This document shows positions 46,001-57,117 of a stretch of 64,000 nucleotides of DNA, in pieces (the first letter of the stretch is position 1; every line of letters begins with the position of its first letter). Location: the NCBI GenBank assembly GCA_029851415.1, contig CM056742.1, positions 56,422,454 to 56,486,453 on the forward strand. The letters are read 5' to 3'. The translations under genes were made by a program, and so were the position numbers. The DNA comes from Eretmocerus hayati (lineage: Eukaryota; Arthropoda; Insecta; Hymenoptera; Aphelinidae). The notes below the pieces were generated by a model. That model had not been told where the DNA came from. It was given only the letters and a program-made list of their open reading frames with translations, and searched no databases.

Positions 46001-48093
46001 TGTCATGTCTTAAATTTTTTCTTAAGTCTTTCATTCGATTCTAGGGTGCAGAACATGAACTCTCCACCATCTATGAGGCCCTAAAAAAATTTCCCAGGTA
46101 CCTTCAACGTATATTACTTTGTCCACTGGAATTATTTTCGACAAGAAAGTTAAAGTATTTTCTTGAACAAAATCAATTTTTCACGAATTCTTTCAGAGAT
46201 ACAGAGATGCGATTCATGGCATTCGAAAGGTCTTTGAAGAACCTATCGGAATCGGTCTTGTAAAGTCAATTTCGATATCTTAGGTGGTTTTATCGGGCAA
46301 AAGAGTGAAGAACGTGGAAGATTGGATTTCTCGAAAACCCAATCCTTCAAAACCTTGAAGATGAGATTTTGATGTAAAACGTTGTGTTCTTTCAGAAAAA
46401 ATAGTTCCGGATTCCTTCTCTGCGTTCTAACGCGTATTTTTGCCAATTATCACAAATCCATTTTCCAGGCTTTTGGGAGTCGTCTGTTTTCTGCGCATGC
46501 GCATCGATTCGGATCTTTGAAACCAATCTCATCGGAAAACCAAGAAAATTCCCTCCAAAATGACTACTTGCCGAAGTCAATTTCATGCATTTGAACCGTA
46601 TCTACAACGTATGAAAGATGAACGCCCAGCTCGAGTGCGACACGTCGATGTCAAACACGTCGACACATCTAACCGGGGCAGGCATGAATTTTCCTCACTA
46701 CTGTCGCCAGTACCTCCCCTCACCTCTGAGAAACTATCAAGATTCAGTGATCTTCTGAATGTTACAACTCTGGCTCAAATGCATGGAATTAACTTCGGCA
46801 AGTGGTTATTTCGAATGGAATTTCCTTGGCTTTCCAATGGAACTGGTTTCAAGGATCTATGTATTCAATTCTGACACTCGATCGATATGATCGGATATCG
46901 TATTTATCACTCGCGGGAATTTCAAATTATGAAGATATAATTTTTCGGTCTTTGCGAGTTAAAGTCAGCAGATATTGCTGGCGTTTTTCGGCATCAATCG
47001 AGAATGGATTTTACTCCACTCTCGATCAATGCATCTTCAGAGCCTCGTATGGTTCCGAGGATGCATCTCAAGGATTTTGATGGAAAGGAATGAAAAGTAA
47101 AGATGAGAAATGAGAAACTTTATGAAAAAATTTGGATTCTACGCTGATGTTATGCGTGTTTCGCCCTTCTCTCATTGCTCGGGCTTTTCAAAGTGGTGGA
47201 AGAGCAATGAAAGTTTACCACTGACACGCGGCTCAAGTGGCCGAATGTTCGATGGTTTGAGCCGCGTGTCAGTGGTGAACTTTCATTGCTCTTCCACCAC
47301 TTTGAAAAGCCCCAGCGATGAGAGAAGGGCGAAACACGCATAACATCAGCGTAGAATCCAAATTTTTTCATAAAGTTTCTCATTTCTCATCTCTACTTTT
47401 CATTCCTTTCCATCAAAATCCTTGAGATGCATCCTCGGAACCATACAAGGCTCTAAAGGTGCATTGATTGAGAGTGGAGTAAAATCCATTCTCGATTGAT
47501 GCCAAAAAACGTCAGCAATATCTGCTGACTTTAACTCGCAAAGACCGAGAAATTATATCTTCATAATTTGGTTTCAAGGATCCATATTTCTGCGCATGCG
47601 CAGAAAACAGACGATTTCCAAAAGCTTGAAAACGAGGATTCGTGATAATAGACGAAGATAGGCGTTAGAACGCAAAAAAGGAATTCGGTACTATTTTTTT
47701 TGGAAGAGCACAACATTTTACATAAAATATCAAATTTTTAAGATTTCAGAAAATTGGGTTTTCGAGAAGTCAAATACTCTATGCTTCCCACGTTTTTGCC
47801 CGATAAAACCACTCAAGACATCAAAATCAACTTTACAAGATCGATTTTGATAGGTTCTTAAAAGACCTTTTGAATGCCGCAGACCGCATCTCTATGTCTT
47901 CAAACAAATTCGAGAAAAATTCATTTCAATGAAAAGATACCCTAAATTTTTGGTTAAAAATAATCCAAAAGAACAAAGTGATGTATGTTGTAGGTACCTG
48001 GAAATTTTTTTCGGGGCCCTACAGGTAGCGAGGAGTTCATGTTTTGTACAATAGAATCGAATGGAAAAGCCAAGAAAAAAATTGAATACATGA
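46001..48093. mobile_element. 2.1-kb near-palindrome (fold-back element)
   Basis: The left arm (46001-47230, starting gtgtcatgt) and right arm (47240-48093, ending acatgaccc) are inverted copies that meet at a short centre. The central pair gagccgcgtgtcagtggt and its complement flank 47235. Arm words such as gcgcatgcgcagaaaacag, gagtggagtaaaatccat and ttttcataaagtttctcat match on opposite strands. The left arm has about 350 bp (46507-46855) with no partner on the right. Mirror frames, for example MRNFMKKFGFYADVMRVSPF at 47110 (plus) and 47383 (minus), result from the symmetry. The arms must have been copied or converted recently, or the arrangement would have decayed. Confidence 0.88.
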
Positions 48094-48119
48094 CCCTTTC
48101 GCGTGGGTCTGTTTCGCGT

Positions 48120-49010
48120 GGAAGCTGAAATGGGATTGTTGAGCAGATCATTGGAAGGAATCAGAGTTCCGGATCAATTGTGCAGGCTGTCTAGGTCCCT
48201 CGGATCCCGCGTGGATTTGAAATGTGAGGAGTGGGAGAATTGGCACTGTATCATAGTTCTCCTCTCTTATCCAAAGTCATGAAAAACAGAGCACAGTTGA
48301 AGCATTCGTCATTATTGGTGAACTTATTGTACTTGGGATTGAAGATAGACATCACGGACAATGATCTGAATCACATGAGTGAGAATCTTCATCAGTTTGT
48401 AGAGGAAATTCTTCCATACTATCCTCTGGAAGCACTGACCTATAATATTCACCAACTCCTCCATATTATGTAGATCATTAATTGGGGCCTCCAAAGCTTA
48501 TTCAGCTCCCGCCTTCGGAGCAACCAACGGCAAGATATTAGCAGAAATTCACTAGAAAGGAGGAATCATTCTCCAGAAAATCCGTTACATGAATCTATCT
48601 CGATATCAACAGAGATTAGGAAATCAACTGTATCCGAAATGTACTGATGTTGGAATCTTTCTATTCAACGGGATCTCGGGTGCGCGCGTCCAGAAAGCAG
48701 TGAGATTGAATTCGATATCTCACTTTGGGAATGGCCGACTAGTGAGTCAATCGTACGCTCTTCAGTGAATATATCAGAGCAGACCTTATTTCATGTCAGA
48801 ATTGTTATCGATGGTAGTTTGCACACAATCATCAGGGGAGAGAATGCTGGGACCTGCAATTATCTCGCTCGATATGTGAAATTCATCAAGATCCGAAAGT
48901 TTCCGGTGGACTTTGACAGTCGTTTCGACTTTACAGAATGTAACATTTTTCAGGTGCGAGAGAAGCATTTGTCGGACATGATATTAGAGATGGTAAGCAT
49001 CTCCTAAGAA
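48120..49010 (+). pseudogene. Transposase C-terminal remnant (DUF4218-like)
   Basis: In changing frames the plus strand reads LSRSLEGIRVPDQLCRLSRS, then CEEWENW, SSLLVNLLYLGLKIDITDND, LHQFVEEILPYY, ALTYNIHQLLHI, KAYSAPAFGATNGKIL and later FHVRIVIDGSLH. This order (W..EW, HF.LL.., FV...LY, YN.H.LLH, WG..SAF.FE..NG) is the DUF4218-type region of large DDE transposases of EnSpm/CACTA and related animal elements, from memory of the family pattern. At least two frameshifts (near 48235 and 48485) and a stop at 48472-48474 break it. It lies inside the 14-kb element and could be the remains of its transposase. Confidence 0.55.
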
Positions 49011-49914
49011 GAACAACTAATCAGTATAGATGGCATTGATCTGCAATGCGTGTTTATCGAGAGCGATACGAAGGAACCCATAATTCCTGCACCCAACAAG
49101 CTCTACTATTAATATTGTTTTGTACCGTGAGATTCCTCAGAATCTCGACTGATAAGAAACGGTCAAATAAAAGGTAGGCATCGAATATTGCGATACATTC
49201 AGCCTCGAATTCGATCTTGTGATCGAAATTCCATCCCCCGCAGGGGCGGCGCACAGACTGTGAAATTTGGTGTTTGATGGGCACTCATTACTGCGAATCG
49301 AAAAAAAGGGCTAACGAGGACTTATCATAGCGAGAATTGTAGGTGAGAACATGTAGAATATGAATTCATTCCCCTCGAGATGCCTTCTGGATACGTGTCA
49401 CAAGATGAAGGTCGATAATGACGAAATTCCCGGGACCCTGAGATAAATCACTGTATAACTCGACTGGGTTGCAAAATTCACTATTGTGATGAATGGGCAA
49501 ATTCAACGCATTTTAGACGAGGAATCCGATGGTGACCTTGGATTTGACCTTGAGGTCAACTTTTGAGTTTATACCGGGGTTATTTTGACTTTATCGAAGG
49601 TTCATCATAATTCTGACATCGGCATTGGAAAGAGTGTAAAGTTTTACGTCGAAATACGTACTTTTGGAATTTCCAAAAATTACCTCTAGAGGTCGCCATC
49701 AACTTAAATGCCATTCAGGTCACGTTTTAGCCGAAAGCCGCCCTCTAACTCGACTGGGTTACAAAATTCACTATTGTGATGGATAGGCACATTTCACGCA
49801 TTTCCAACGAGGAATCCGATGGTGACCTTGGATTTGACCTTGAGGTCAATTTTTGAGGTCATACCGGGGTTATTTCGAGTTTATCGAGGGTTTAGCATAA
49901 TTCTGACTTCAGAA

Positions 49915-50355
49915 TCAATAAGAATGGGGCACTCCACGTCGGAAGAACCCAATGGCAACTGCTGCTTTTTTCAACGTACAGTAAGCTTCTTTGGTGAGCC
50001 CTGCATTAATCAGGACGCAAAGAGCTTGGGCTCGAGTGAACTGACCATTATCCTGTACAGCATCACAGTTAATTGCGGATGTCATTGGATTCTCATCCAC
50101 CATCGTGTTCAATAATATTGCACCTTCTACATTTCCTTCTTCCTTCAACTTTTTCCTTGCGACTTCAAGAATAATGTCTGGGTTTGTTGTTGCGTCGATT
50201 CCAACAGCTCGTCTCTTACGAGTTCGCCGCGACGCAAGATCGTTGCGCACTTGCGGGTGACTTTTTTTGTTCTGTTGTTCGGGATTCACTGTGGAATGTT
50301 TGAATGGGAAATATACTCTTGGTTCTTCATTGACTGAGAGGAATTTGATCAACAA
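49915..50355 (-). CDS. Unidentified protein inside the nested element
   Basis: The 146-codon frame has a basic middle (DLASRRTRKRRAVGI) and a C-terminal helix-rich block (FTRAQALCVLINAGLTKEAYC, here cut at 20: TRAQALCVLINAGLTKEAYC). Blocks of the type ALC.LI.A.LTK..Y..L are common near the N-terminus of several insect transposon proteins, by recollection only. The frame ends at 49915 inside the edge of the left arm. Its position, pointing outward from the interior of the inverted-arm element, fits an element-encoded protein. No catalytic motif is visible. Confidence 0.4.
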   Translation of the reverse strand: MLIKFLSVNEEPRVYFPFKHSTVNPEQQNKKSHPQVRNDLASRRTRKRRAVGIDATTNPDIILEVARKKLKEEGNVEGAILLNTMVDENPMTSAINCDAVQDNGQFTRAQALCVLINAGLTKEAYCTLKKAAVAIGFFRRGVPHSY

Positions 50356-50924
50356 TTGTGATCATACTTTTCCTCGGAGTAAAAGTAGTATGTAAAAGTT
50401 GAATTGAAACACTTCAGATATAGAAATCCAAAATATTACCGTGAATAAATAATCGGAAGGAACAACCGGAAAGAACAACCGTAACAAACAACCGTGATAA
50501 CCGTAGTAAACAAGACTCACACGACTTGACAATATGCGCATGTCTCCGTAGTATGTAGCATGATGTATTTGGAGTCACATCATCACAGAATCGTAACGGT
50601 AGTACGGTGTCCAGGATCCGGGAATAATATATAAATTCATTCCAAGAGGTCATCTCACTCTACTATCTTGGATTTTCAACTAGATTTGGAACTTGCTCTG
50701 AAAACGTGCCTTGAGCTGATGGGGAGTTTCCTTCATGATTTTCAGTTTTCCACCAGCTGTAACTTTCACCGTTCCATAACATATTCTGAAGATTCAAGTT
50801 CCCCACATCGTTCGGAATATGACCGCTATGACACTTGTTTCTCGCAAAACTTCTGCAGGCATCAACTCAGTTCAACGCGATATCGTTGATTCTTGAACCT
50901 AAATTTCAATAATAATCTTCGAAG

Positions 50925-51350
50925 ATGAGCATAGATAGCAATGCTGATGATTGCGCCAGGAAAACCGCTGAAAGTAGCTCCAATATCACGCCTCCGGATT
51001 CCCGAACATCTTCCCTAAAATTTGGACAAAGCGGCACTGGGAAAAAAAATTTTTGGTTAGACATAGTACATTGGCCGGAAAATGACCTTCTTGCGTTGTA
51101 TTTTCCGACGTGGAACCCGTATCCAACCCCAGGTTCGCTCCTGCACGTCACAAGTTCTTTTGAACCGCGAGAAATCCATTTTCCTAAGAATAACGATTCT
51201 AAATTCGTAGCTAATTTTGTGTATTCAAACATCTTGTTGTTTACTCTCGTAGTAGGCCAGAGTGATTTTGGAACAATAATTTTTCACGAAGTTTCACCTG
51301 CTGAACTTGATGGGGATATGATTGAAGAGCTTAGATGCGTTCAAAACTAG
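50925..51350 (+). CDS. Hypothetical protein, 141 codons
   Basis: The frame starts MSIDSNADDCARKTAESSSN, is Ser-rich at the beginning and ends SPAELDGDMIEELRCVQN. Tryptophan-rich motifs in the middle (DIVHWPENDLLALYFPTWNP) look like a real protein rather than random sequence. A minus-strand frame overlaps most of it. I do not recognise a family. It lies within the nested inverted-arm element. Confidence 0.35.
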   Translation: MSIDSNADDCARKTAESSSNITPPDSRTSSLKFGQSGTGKKNFWLDIVHWPENDLLALYFPTWNPYPTPGSLLHVTSSFEPREIHFPKNNDSKFVANFVYSNILLFTLVVGQSDFGTIIFHEVSPAELDGDMIEELRCVQN

Positions 51351-51824
51351 TGACACGCAGATTTTCCGTGTTACTTTTAACAGTATGTAAGCATTCCAAT
51401 GATTCCATTTCGCTGGTTACTGAATGGAAACATTTAAAGCTAGTCATATCATCTTAGGATGATTGAATGGAGCTGTTTTGTAGTAGTGTTGAAGGCACCT
51501 TAGGCTATGTTTAGTAAGGGAGTAGGTAGACTAATAATTTTGGTGACACCATACTTCAAATAAATAATTAAACTATATTGGAAAATATCATCACAATGAC
51601 GCGAGGTGGTGCGGTCGGCTAATGATCGGAAACTGGCGCAAGCCGCAGAAAACAACGAGAGTTACGGCGCGAGGCTTGAGAGTCTGAAGAGAAAATGGCG
51701 GTGGCGCGCCAATATTCAAGTAGGTGTAAGGCAATGAGTGCAATTCTAAACAGGCTAAGAACCTTTAAATTCGTCTTATCACGAGCAAGTATTCATTCAC
51801 CTCAAAAAATGCTTGGAATTTCTC

Positions 51825-51995
51825 TTCGGAATAAGACATGTACACTCGGAGACAACCGAAATTGTCCAAGCTTCGAGATGTCCTGCCTCGTTCGCACTCA
51901 TAGATTGGAGTACCATAACCTGTGAGTGCGAGTGAGACAAGAAATCTCGGAGCTTGAGCAGTTCAGGTCGCTCACTAGTGTACTCATCTAATTTG
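51825..51995. mobile_element. Small fold-back element, about 80-bp arms
   Basis: 51825-51905 (acatgtacactcggagacaa, ccaagcttcgagatgtcctg, cctcgttcgcactcat) is matched in reverse complement by 51915-51995 (gtgagtgcgagtgagacaag, aatctcggagcttgagcag, cactagtgtactcatct). The arms are separated by about ten bases, so a long stable hairpin is possible. Confidence 0.75.
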
Positions 51996-52308
51996 TAGCT
52001 ATTGCAAACTGTCTCTGACCAGAAAAATATGATGGAGAGAATCCACCCTAATGGGTTAAAAATCAATGCTTTTGATGCATTTATTATCGTTTCGAAGTAT
52101 AATGGAAACTGGGTCCAATTTTGCTGATAGTACCTCGAAAAATCATCTAGTCACTCGATTTGAACGCATCCTAGTCCTTCAAAAATACTGCAGTCGAGTT
52201 CTGCAGGTGAATACATGAGGATGCCTCTGGACCTTTTAACTTTTCTGACAGATGCGTGCTAAGATATCTCAATTCTTGCAAAAGGTAATTTTTCGCGAGT
52301 TTGCGAAA

Positions 52309-53064
52309 TAGTGTACTCAACTTGACACCATTTAGCCATTTCCTCACCAACTCGGGTCTACCTCAACATTTTTCAACGTATGTGAGCTCATTTTAAAGCT
52401 TGTTTGAAGAGCTTCAAAATGGAGTAAATCGTGACTGAGTCAAGCCGAGCTGTCTCAATTTTCTCAAAGGAAACCTCGGAGAAAACTATGTGAATCAATG
52501 GTAGAGTTGATAAAGTCGTTTTTATACATTTTTATCGACGGACAATAACATCCGGAGCTTCTCGACGGACCAAAACACTAACTCTGATCTATTCCGACAC
52601 GATCAACACGTTCCAAGTGGTAAAAGGAGTCAAAATGCACGCCCTTTCAAAATATCTGTATGGGGGCATGTTCACTACACCCCTAAATTTGCTTTGATGT
52701 TTCACGAATGACATCCGTATCATGCTCATGAAAAAGCTCCAGATTCGACTTTTGCTCTTAAAAGGGGATTTCGAAGGTCTTGGGGACAAGAATCGAATGC
52801 GCTGAAGAACGTTAAGATTCGTCGCACCAAAAAATTGTTGGCACCGGTTTTACAAAACGTAATCTCCTTGGCAATTTTGAGTTGTGGGAAAGAGAAACAC
52901 ATTCACAGTTTTCTGGGGAACGCGGAAATCGTGAGGGGTCGGTCCAAGAGATCTATTCCATCATGTTCTACAATGAGAAATATTTGGAAATTTGTGGGAA
53001 AGTCAGCGAGTGCCCATTCTTGAGGTCGGTATTAGGGGGTATGTTGGGTACACTTATCTAATAG
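52309..53064. mobile_element. Diverged relative of the 940-bp element at 41045
   Basis: The left end TAGTGTACTCAACTTGACACC and right end GGGGGTATGTTGGGTACACT form an imperfect inverted pair of the same terminal type. An internal block (52589-52800, minus strand) aligns with 41316-41540 (plus strand): both translate to PRPSKS, RIWS and FM. So the family has at least two members here, of about 755 and 940 bp. Confidence 0.7.
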
Positions 53065-54234
53065 TATATATGGTATCGAACGCTTCAACGCGATTGATTA
53101 CAGAACAAATCAAGGTTTGATCGCACGTCCCACAAAAGCAGTTCATTTTGAAATTTGAACGTACGCGCGATCCTATATATTCATCGATCGTGTCATGGGT
53201 CGGTGATGTCCGGCACTGTCCGGACTGCCTCGCTGAAGCAGAAGAAACACACACACACACTCTCTCTCACATTATACGCAGCATGGAAGGCAGCAGAGTG
53301 GCAGACGACACAAGTGCGGGACTGCACTTGATTCACGCATAAGCTTCGACCGTGGAATTGACTGATTTTAAATGATCAAAAGAAAATACTTTTCGGAATT
53401 TAAGGAAGAAACTGTATAGTAACTTTGATCCTTTTGTCATTGACTACCAAATACCAAAAGAGTTAATGCGTGTTTCCTGTTGTTTTGTCAACAATTAAGC
53501 ACTGAGCTGCGCTATGGGATTCGAATACGAGTACTCTTTACATCCGTCAAAACATGTTTCCAAAACTGATTTCGAGCTCGACAAAATACGATTCTGCTTA
53601 TTTCAACGAGGAGATTACGGATTGCGAAAATCTTTATGCGAATAAGAAGAAATCACAACGTACAAAAGCGAAACTGGAGTCGGATTCGGTCTCTACGTCG
53701 AGCTATACATAAGAGAACCATTGAACGGCCAATGCACTATCGTGACCCCAAATCTTGTTGTCCAGTAATATTTCGAAAGTTCCGCAGAACTACTCAACTT
53801 ATGCAATGTACTTGACAGTTTATATCGTCGCTCTCCAAAAAAGAAAAACACTCGTCATTGATCTCCCACTGTATTCTTAACTCGCTCATTGAAAATCTCA
53901 TATCACGGTCTCAAAAAAGTTTTCTGAGACGAAAAATATTAGTAACCAAGTTAAATCGTGGCAAAAAATTTCAATATTACAAAATTCAAAATTTTTGGTT
54001 TTCTCAATTTCTCTCCAAAATAGGAGGATGTACAGTCTTTATTGTGGGGGGGATGTGTTCCTCAAGTTACCACAGATGCTTCAGAACTTTGCTAGATTTC
54101 CACCATGTACCAATTAAAAGCAATTATGAACATCAGCTTTCAATTATTTCCACTGTAGTAGACGGAATAAGTGAGGAGGTTTAATGGAGATGTGTTTTTC
54201 TCCATCGAGGGGGATGGTATGATATCGAAGAAAA
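53065..54234. other. No gene seen
   Basis: Short frames only, plus a (CA)n(CT)n run at about 53249-53270. No domain recognised. Confidence 0.4.
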
Positions 54235-54252
54235 AAAAGTATAGTACTCACC

Positions 54253-54425
54253 TTCGATGTTTCTCTCAATTTCTACATCATCCAGGACGAATTTGAAAGA
54301 GCCTCGAAGCCAATTAGCATAACGCTCTGTGAACTCGTAATAATTTTGCGAATTCTTGCTCAAACATTCCATCATTTTTCTCACTCTATTCAAGAAATAC
54401 TTATCTAATGCGTTCAGAATAACAG
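54253..54425 (-). CDS. Possible coding exon of unknown protein
   Basis: A minus-strand frame reads YFLNRVRKMMECLSKNSQN, then YYEFTERYANWLRGSFKF and DDVEIERNIEG, and stops at a strong donor (AAGGTGAGTACT at about 54253). Such a donor at the end of a protein-like segment suggests a real exon. No partner exon was found. It lies inside the nested 6.9-kb element and points the same way as the frame at 49915-50355, so both could be parts of one gene. Confidence 0.35.
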
Positions 54426-55217
54426 TTCTACTTTTTCTCAGTGCATTTCACTCTCGTTTGATTAATGATGAATTTTAGTAGTTCTATTCTTTGTTTCGTT
54501 ATCCGTGAGCGTTGAACTTTGGATTCTTTTGAAAATGAGAATAACAGGGCCTGGTTGATTTCGAAGGCCCTCATGATGGGCGCAAAAGGAAAAAATGAGA
54601 CACGCGAACTACACTGCACAAAAGCAACCTGTTGACTGACAATTATAACATGTGTCAGTATTCGAATGTTCTTAGACTAGTGCAAAACAATGCACGGATT
54701 CGCGCGGCCATTTGTTTACACAGGATTCGCGACGAGTGCAACACCATAACGTAGACAAAGTCTGGCTTAGACAGATCATTTTCACCACGCACATCCCGGC
54801 TATATATGAATATTCATCAAATTTTATCCAATAAATAGATAATTGTCAAAAGCCATACTTGTTTTAAAAAAAACATGAGTCATTCCGCCGAAAGTGGGAC
54901 TATTTGTGTTCTAAGCTCGAAAGAGCCTCAGCGAGCTTCAATTCTGTTCGTAAGAAATGTTCTGAGGTGTATTGTATCAGTCTGCATTTATGCGAACAGT
55001 TTCCGGGACGATCCCAATGGCATCATTCCATCGATACTCCACTCTACAGTGTCTATACGTCGATTCCGTCCAGAGTCAGCAGCTGACCCTTGATCTTTGA
55101 ATCCAGCAATCATGCATATGGGTGATTCTCACGACTCATTAACATTTGGATAACCTGGATCTGGGCACCTTCTTTTGAGTGATAGGTTAATGAAAAAACC
55201 CTCATATGTAGAACTTA

Positions 55218-55267
55218 CAGGTGAAGATTCATCTGTTTGATTCTCCAAGCAGATGAATCTTCACCTG
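55218..55267. repeat. Perfect 18-bp hairpin
   Basis: CAGGTGAAGATTCATCTG at 55218-55235 is followed after 14 bases by its exact reverse complement at 55250-55267. Confidence 0.9.
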
Positions 55268-55824
55268 AATATTCAGATCCAAAGAAATGCGACCCGTGTG
55301 GCATTCAACCTGGTGGCGACCTCTGGAGGTAAATTTTGAGAATTCTTAAAGTACGCATTTTGACGTGAGACTTTACGTTCTTTCCAATGCCGATGTGAGA
55401 ATTATAATAAACCCTCGATAAACTCGAAATAACCCCGGTATAACCTCAAAAATTGACCTCAAGATCAAATCCAAGTTAACCATCGGATTCCTCGTTGGAA
55501 ATGCGTGAAATTTGCCTATCCATCACAGTAGTGAATTTTGCAACCCAGTCAAATTAGAGGGCGACTTTCGGCTAAAACGTGACCTGAACGGCATTTAAGC
55601 TGATGGCGACCTCTAGAGGTAATTTTTGGAAATTCCAAAAGTACGTATTTCAACGTGAAATTTTACGCTCTTTCCAATGCCGATGTCAGAATTATGATGA
55701 ACCTTCGATAAAGTCAAAATAACCCCGGTATAACCTCAAAAATTGACCTCGAGGTCAAATCCAAGGTCCCCATCGGATTCCTCGTTGGAAATGCTTCAAA
55801 TTTGCCTATCCATCAGAATAGTAT

Positions 55825-55942
55825 ATTATGAGACAAGGGCGCAAACCATTGCGCCCGAGTGTCATGCTATGTTTTTTGATCTTCTGTGAGCAAATGAAAA
55901 GCGCAAAACAGTGTGCAAATGACTCATTTGCGCACATAGGAT
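55825..55942. mobile_element. About 115-bp insertion with AATAGTA duplication
   Basis: The second copy of the arm module is interrupted after AATAGTA (55827-55833) by about 110 bp containing gagacaagggcgcaaa and gcgcccgagtgtcatg. The module resumes after a second AATAGTA with aattttgcaaccc. The other module copies lack this DNA. The start resembles that of the element at 60054 (aatagtacattttgataca, then gcgcccgagtg), so the two belong to one family. Confidence 0.7.
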
Positions 55943-56150
55943 CAAAATAGTAAATTTTGCAACCCAGTCGAGTTAAACAGTGATTTATCTACAGTACAGT
56001 ATATAGAAGGCATTTCGAGGGAAACAAATTCATATTCTACATGTTTTCACCTACCATTTCCGCTATGATGAGTCCCCGTTAGCCCCTTTTTTCGATGTGC
56101 GGTGATGAGTGTCCATCAAACACTGAATCCCATAGTCTGTGTGGCGTTGC

Positions 56151-57117
56151 TCATGTCACCTCCATGAATATCGGTAAAGTTGAAGAATTGGATTGTATGT
56201 TGGATGCACTCATCAAGAGAGAAGTTGCAGAACCTCGAACAGCATCTCAGCAGTGTTGACAGCAAACTGTTGGAACAGGTTATGCATTTGCTGATACGCA
56301 ATTTTCGAGGCGTGAATATTCTATGTATTCGACGATGAAGTCTGTTTGTATCGAGGTTTCTTGGAGGCTCCCATCACATTTCATCGACTAGCGGAGGAAT
56401 CGGATCCCAAAATCATTATACTATCTATTCTCAGTCCCATCGAACACTTAGATTAACTCAGTGGAGCAGAGAATGGAATTGGAAAGCTCAGAAATTAGAG
56501 GGCAGAGATCGATCACTTCTACCATGTCTGCATATCACGCCCCCTGCTGATGATGGACTCCCATAATATCTCGGAACAGCTGATCAACTTCAAGGTTAAT
56601 TTCGAAAGCATTGCAAAGCCCCACGTCTGGTGAGTGAACTTCATGACGCGATTAGTCGAAGCTTGCGTGTTTCGACATGCAATGAATCAATTTACAAGTC
56701 GGATGAGCTGAACGAAAATAAAAATACGCCAGAGTGGCAACATTTTGTAGAAACAGCCTCCAACTATGCCTGTGACACTTGATACAACAGAAATAATTGG
56801 CTCTGAGGCGCAGTATCAATATGAGAATCGATTGATTTCAAGTGGTGAGTGTCAATATTCAATCCGGAGGATGTGGGCAAAACTCCAAAATTTTTCCTGA
56901 AATCTTGCACACTATTCTAGGGATTTATAGAAGGGTCGTCAATCCTGATCCACAATGAATGTCTCGTTCGTTACTATTGTTTGGAGGATAGGAATCATAT
57001 AAGTAATATCCTGATATTCTCACTGAGCTGTCTTTCATACTCAGAGCCAGATAATTCTAATTAGGATGTTATTTTGTGGAAAAGTAATCGGGGATGAATA
57101 AAGTTGCTCATGAATAA
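56151..57117. other. Unresolved; possible decayed coding sequence
   Basis: The plus strand shows short protein-like runs broken by stops, but no recognised motif. It lies between the nested element and G+C-rich DNA. Confidence 0.3.

Larger units (their letters stand above)
49240..56150. mobile_element. Nested 6.9-kb structure with 0.7-kb inverted arms
   Basis: The left arm (49240-49915) and right arm (about 55290-56150) are inverted copies. Matching words include ggtgtttgatgg/cactcat, aaaaaagggctaacgaggac, acatgtagaatatgaattcat, gataaatcactg and a module that begins taactcgactgggttgca. That module is present twice in each arm (49456 and 49746 on the left; near 55560 and 55970 on the right), about 290 bp apart. 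The interior holds an unidentified minus-strand gene, a plus-strand frame and two small elements. The arrangement is that of a DNA transposon with long inverted ends and internal subterminal repeats. Its precise tips were not fixed. Confidence 0.75.

Noticed and set aside
47110..47383. Mirror frames of 77 codons on opposite strands
   Set aside because: They arise because the sequence is a palindrome; nothing suggests a coding function.
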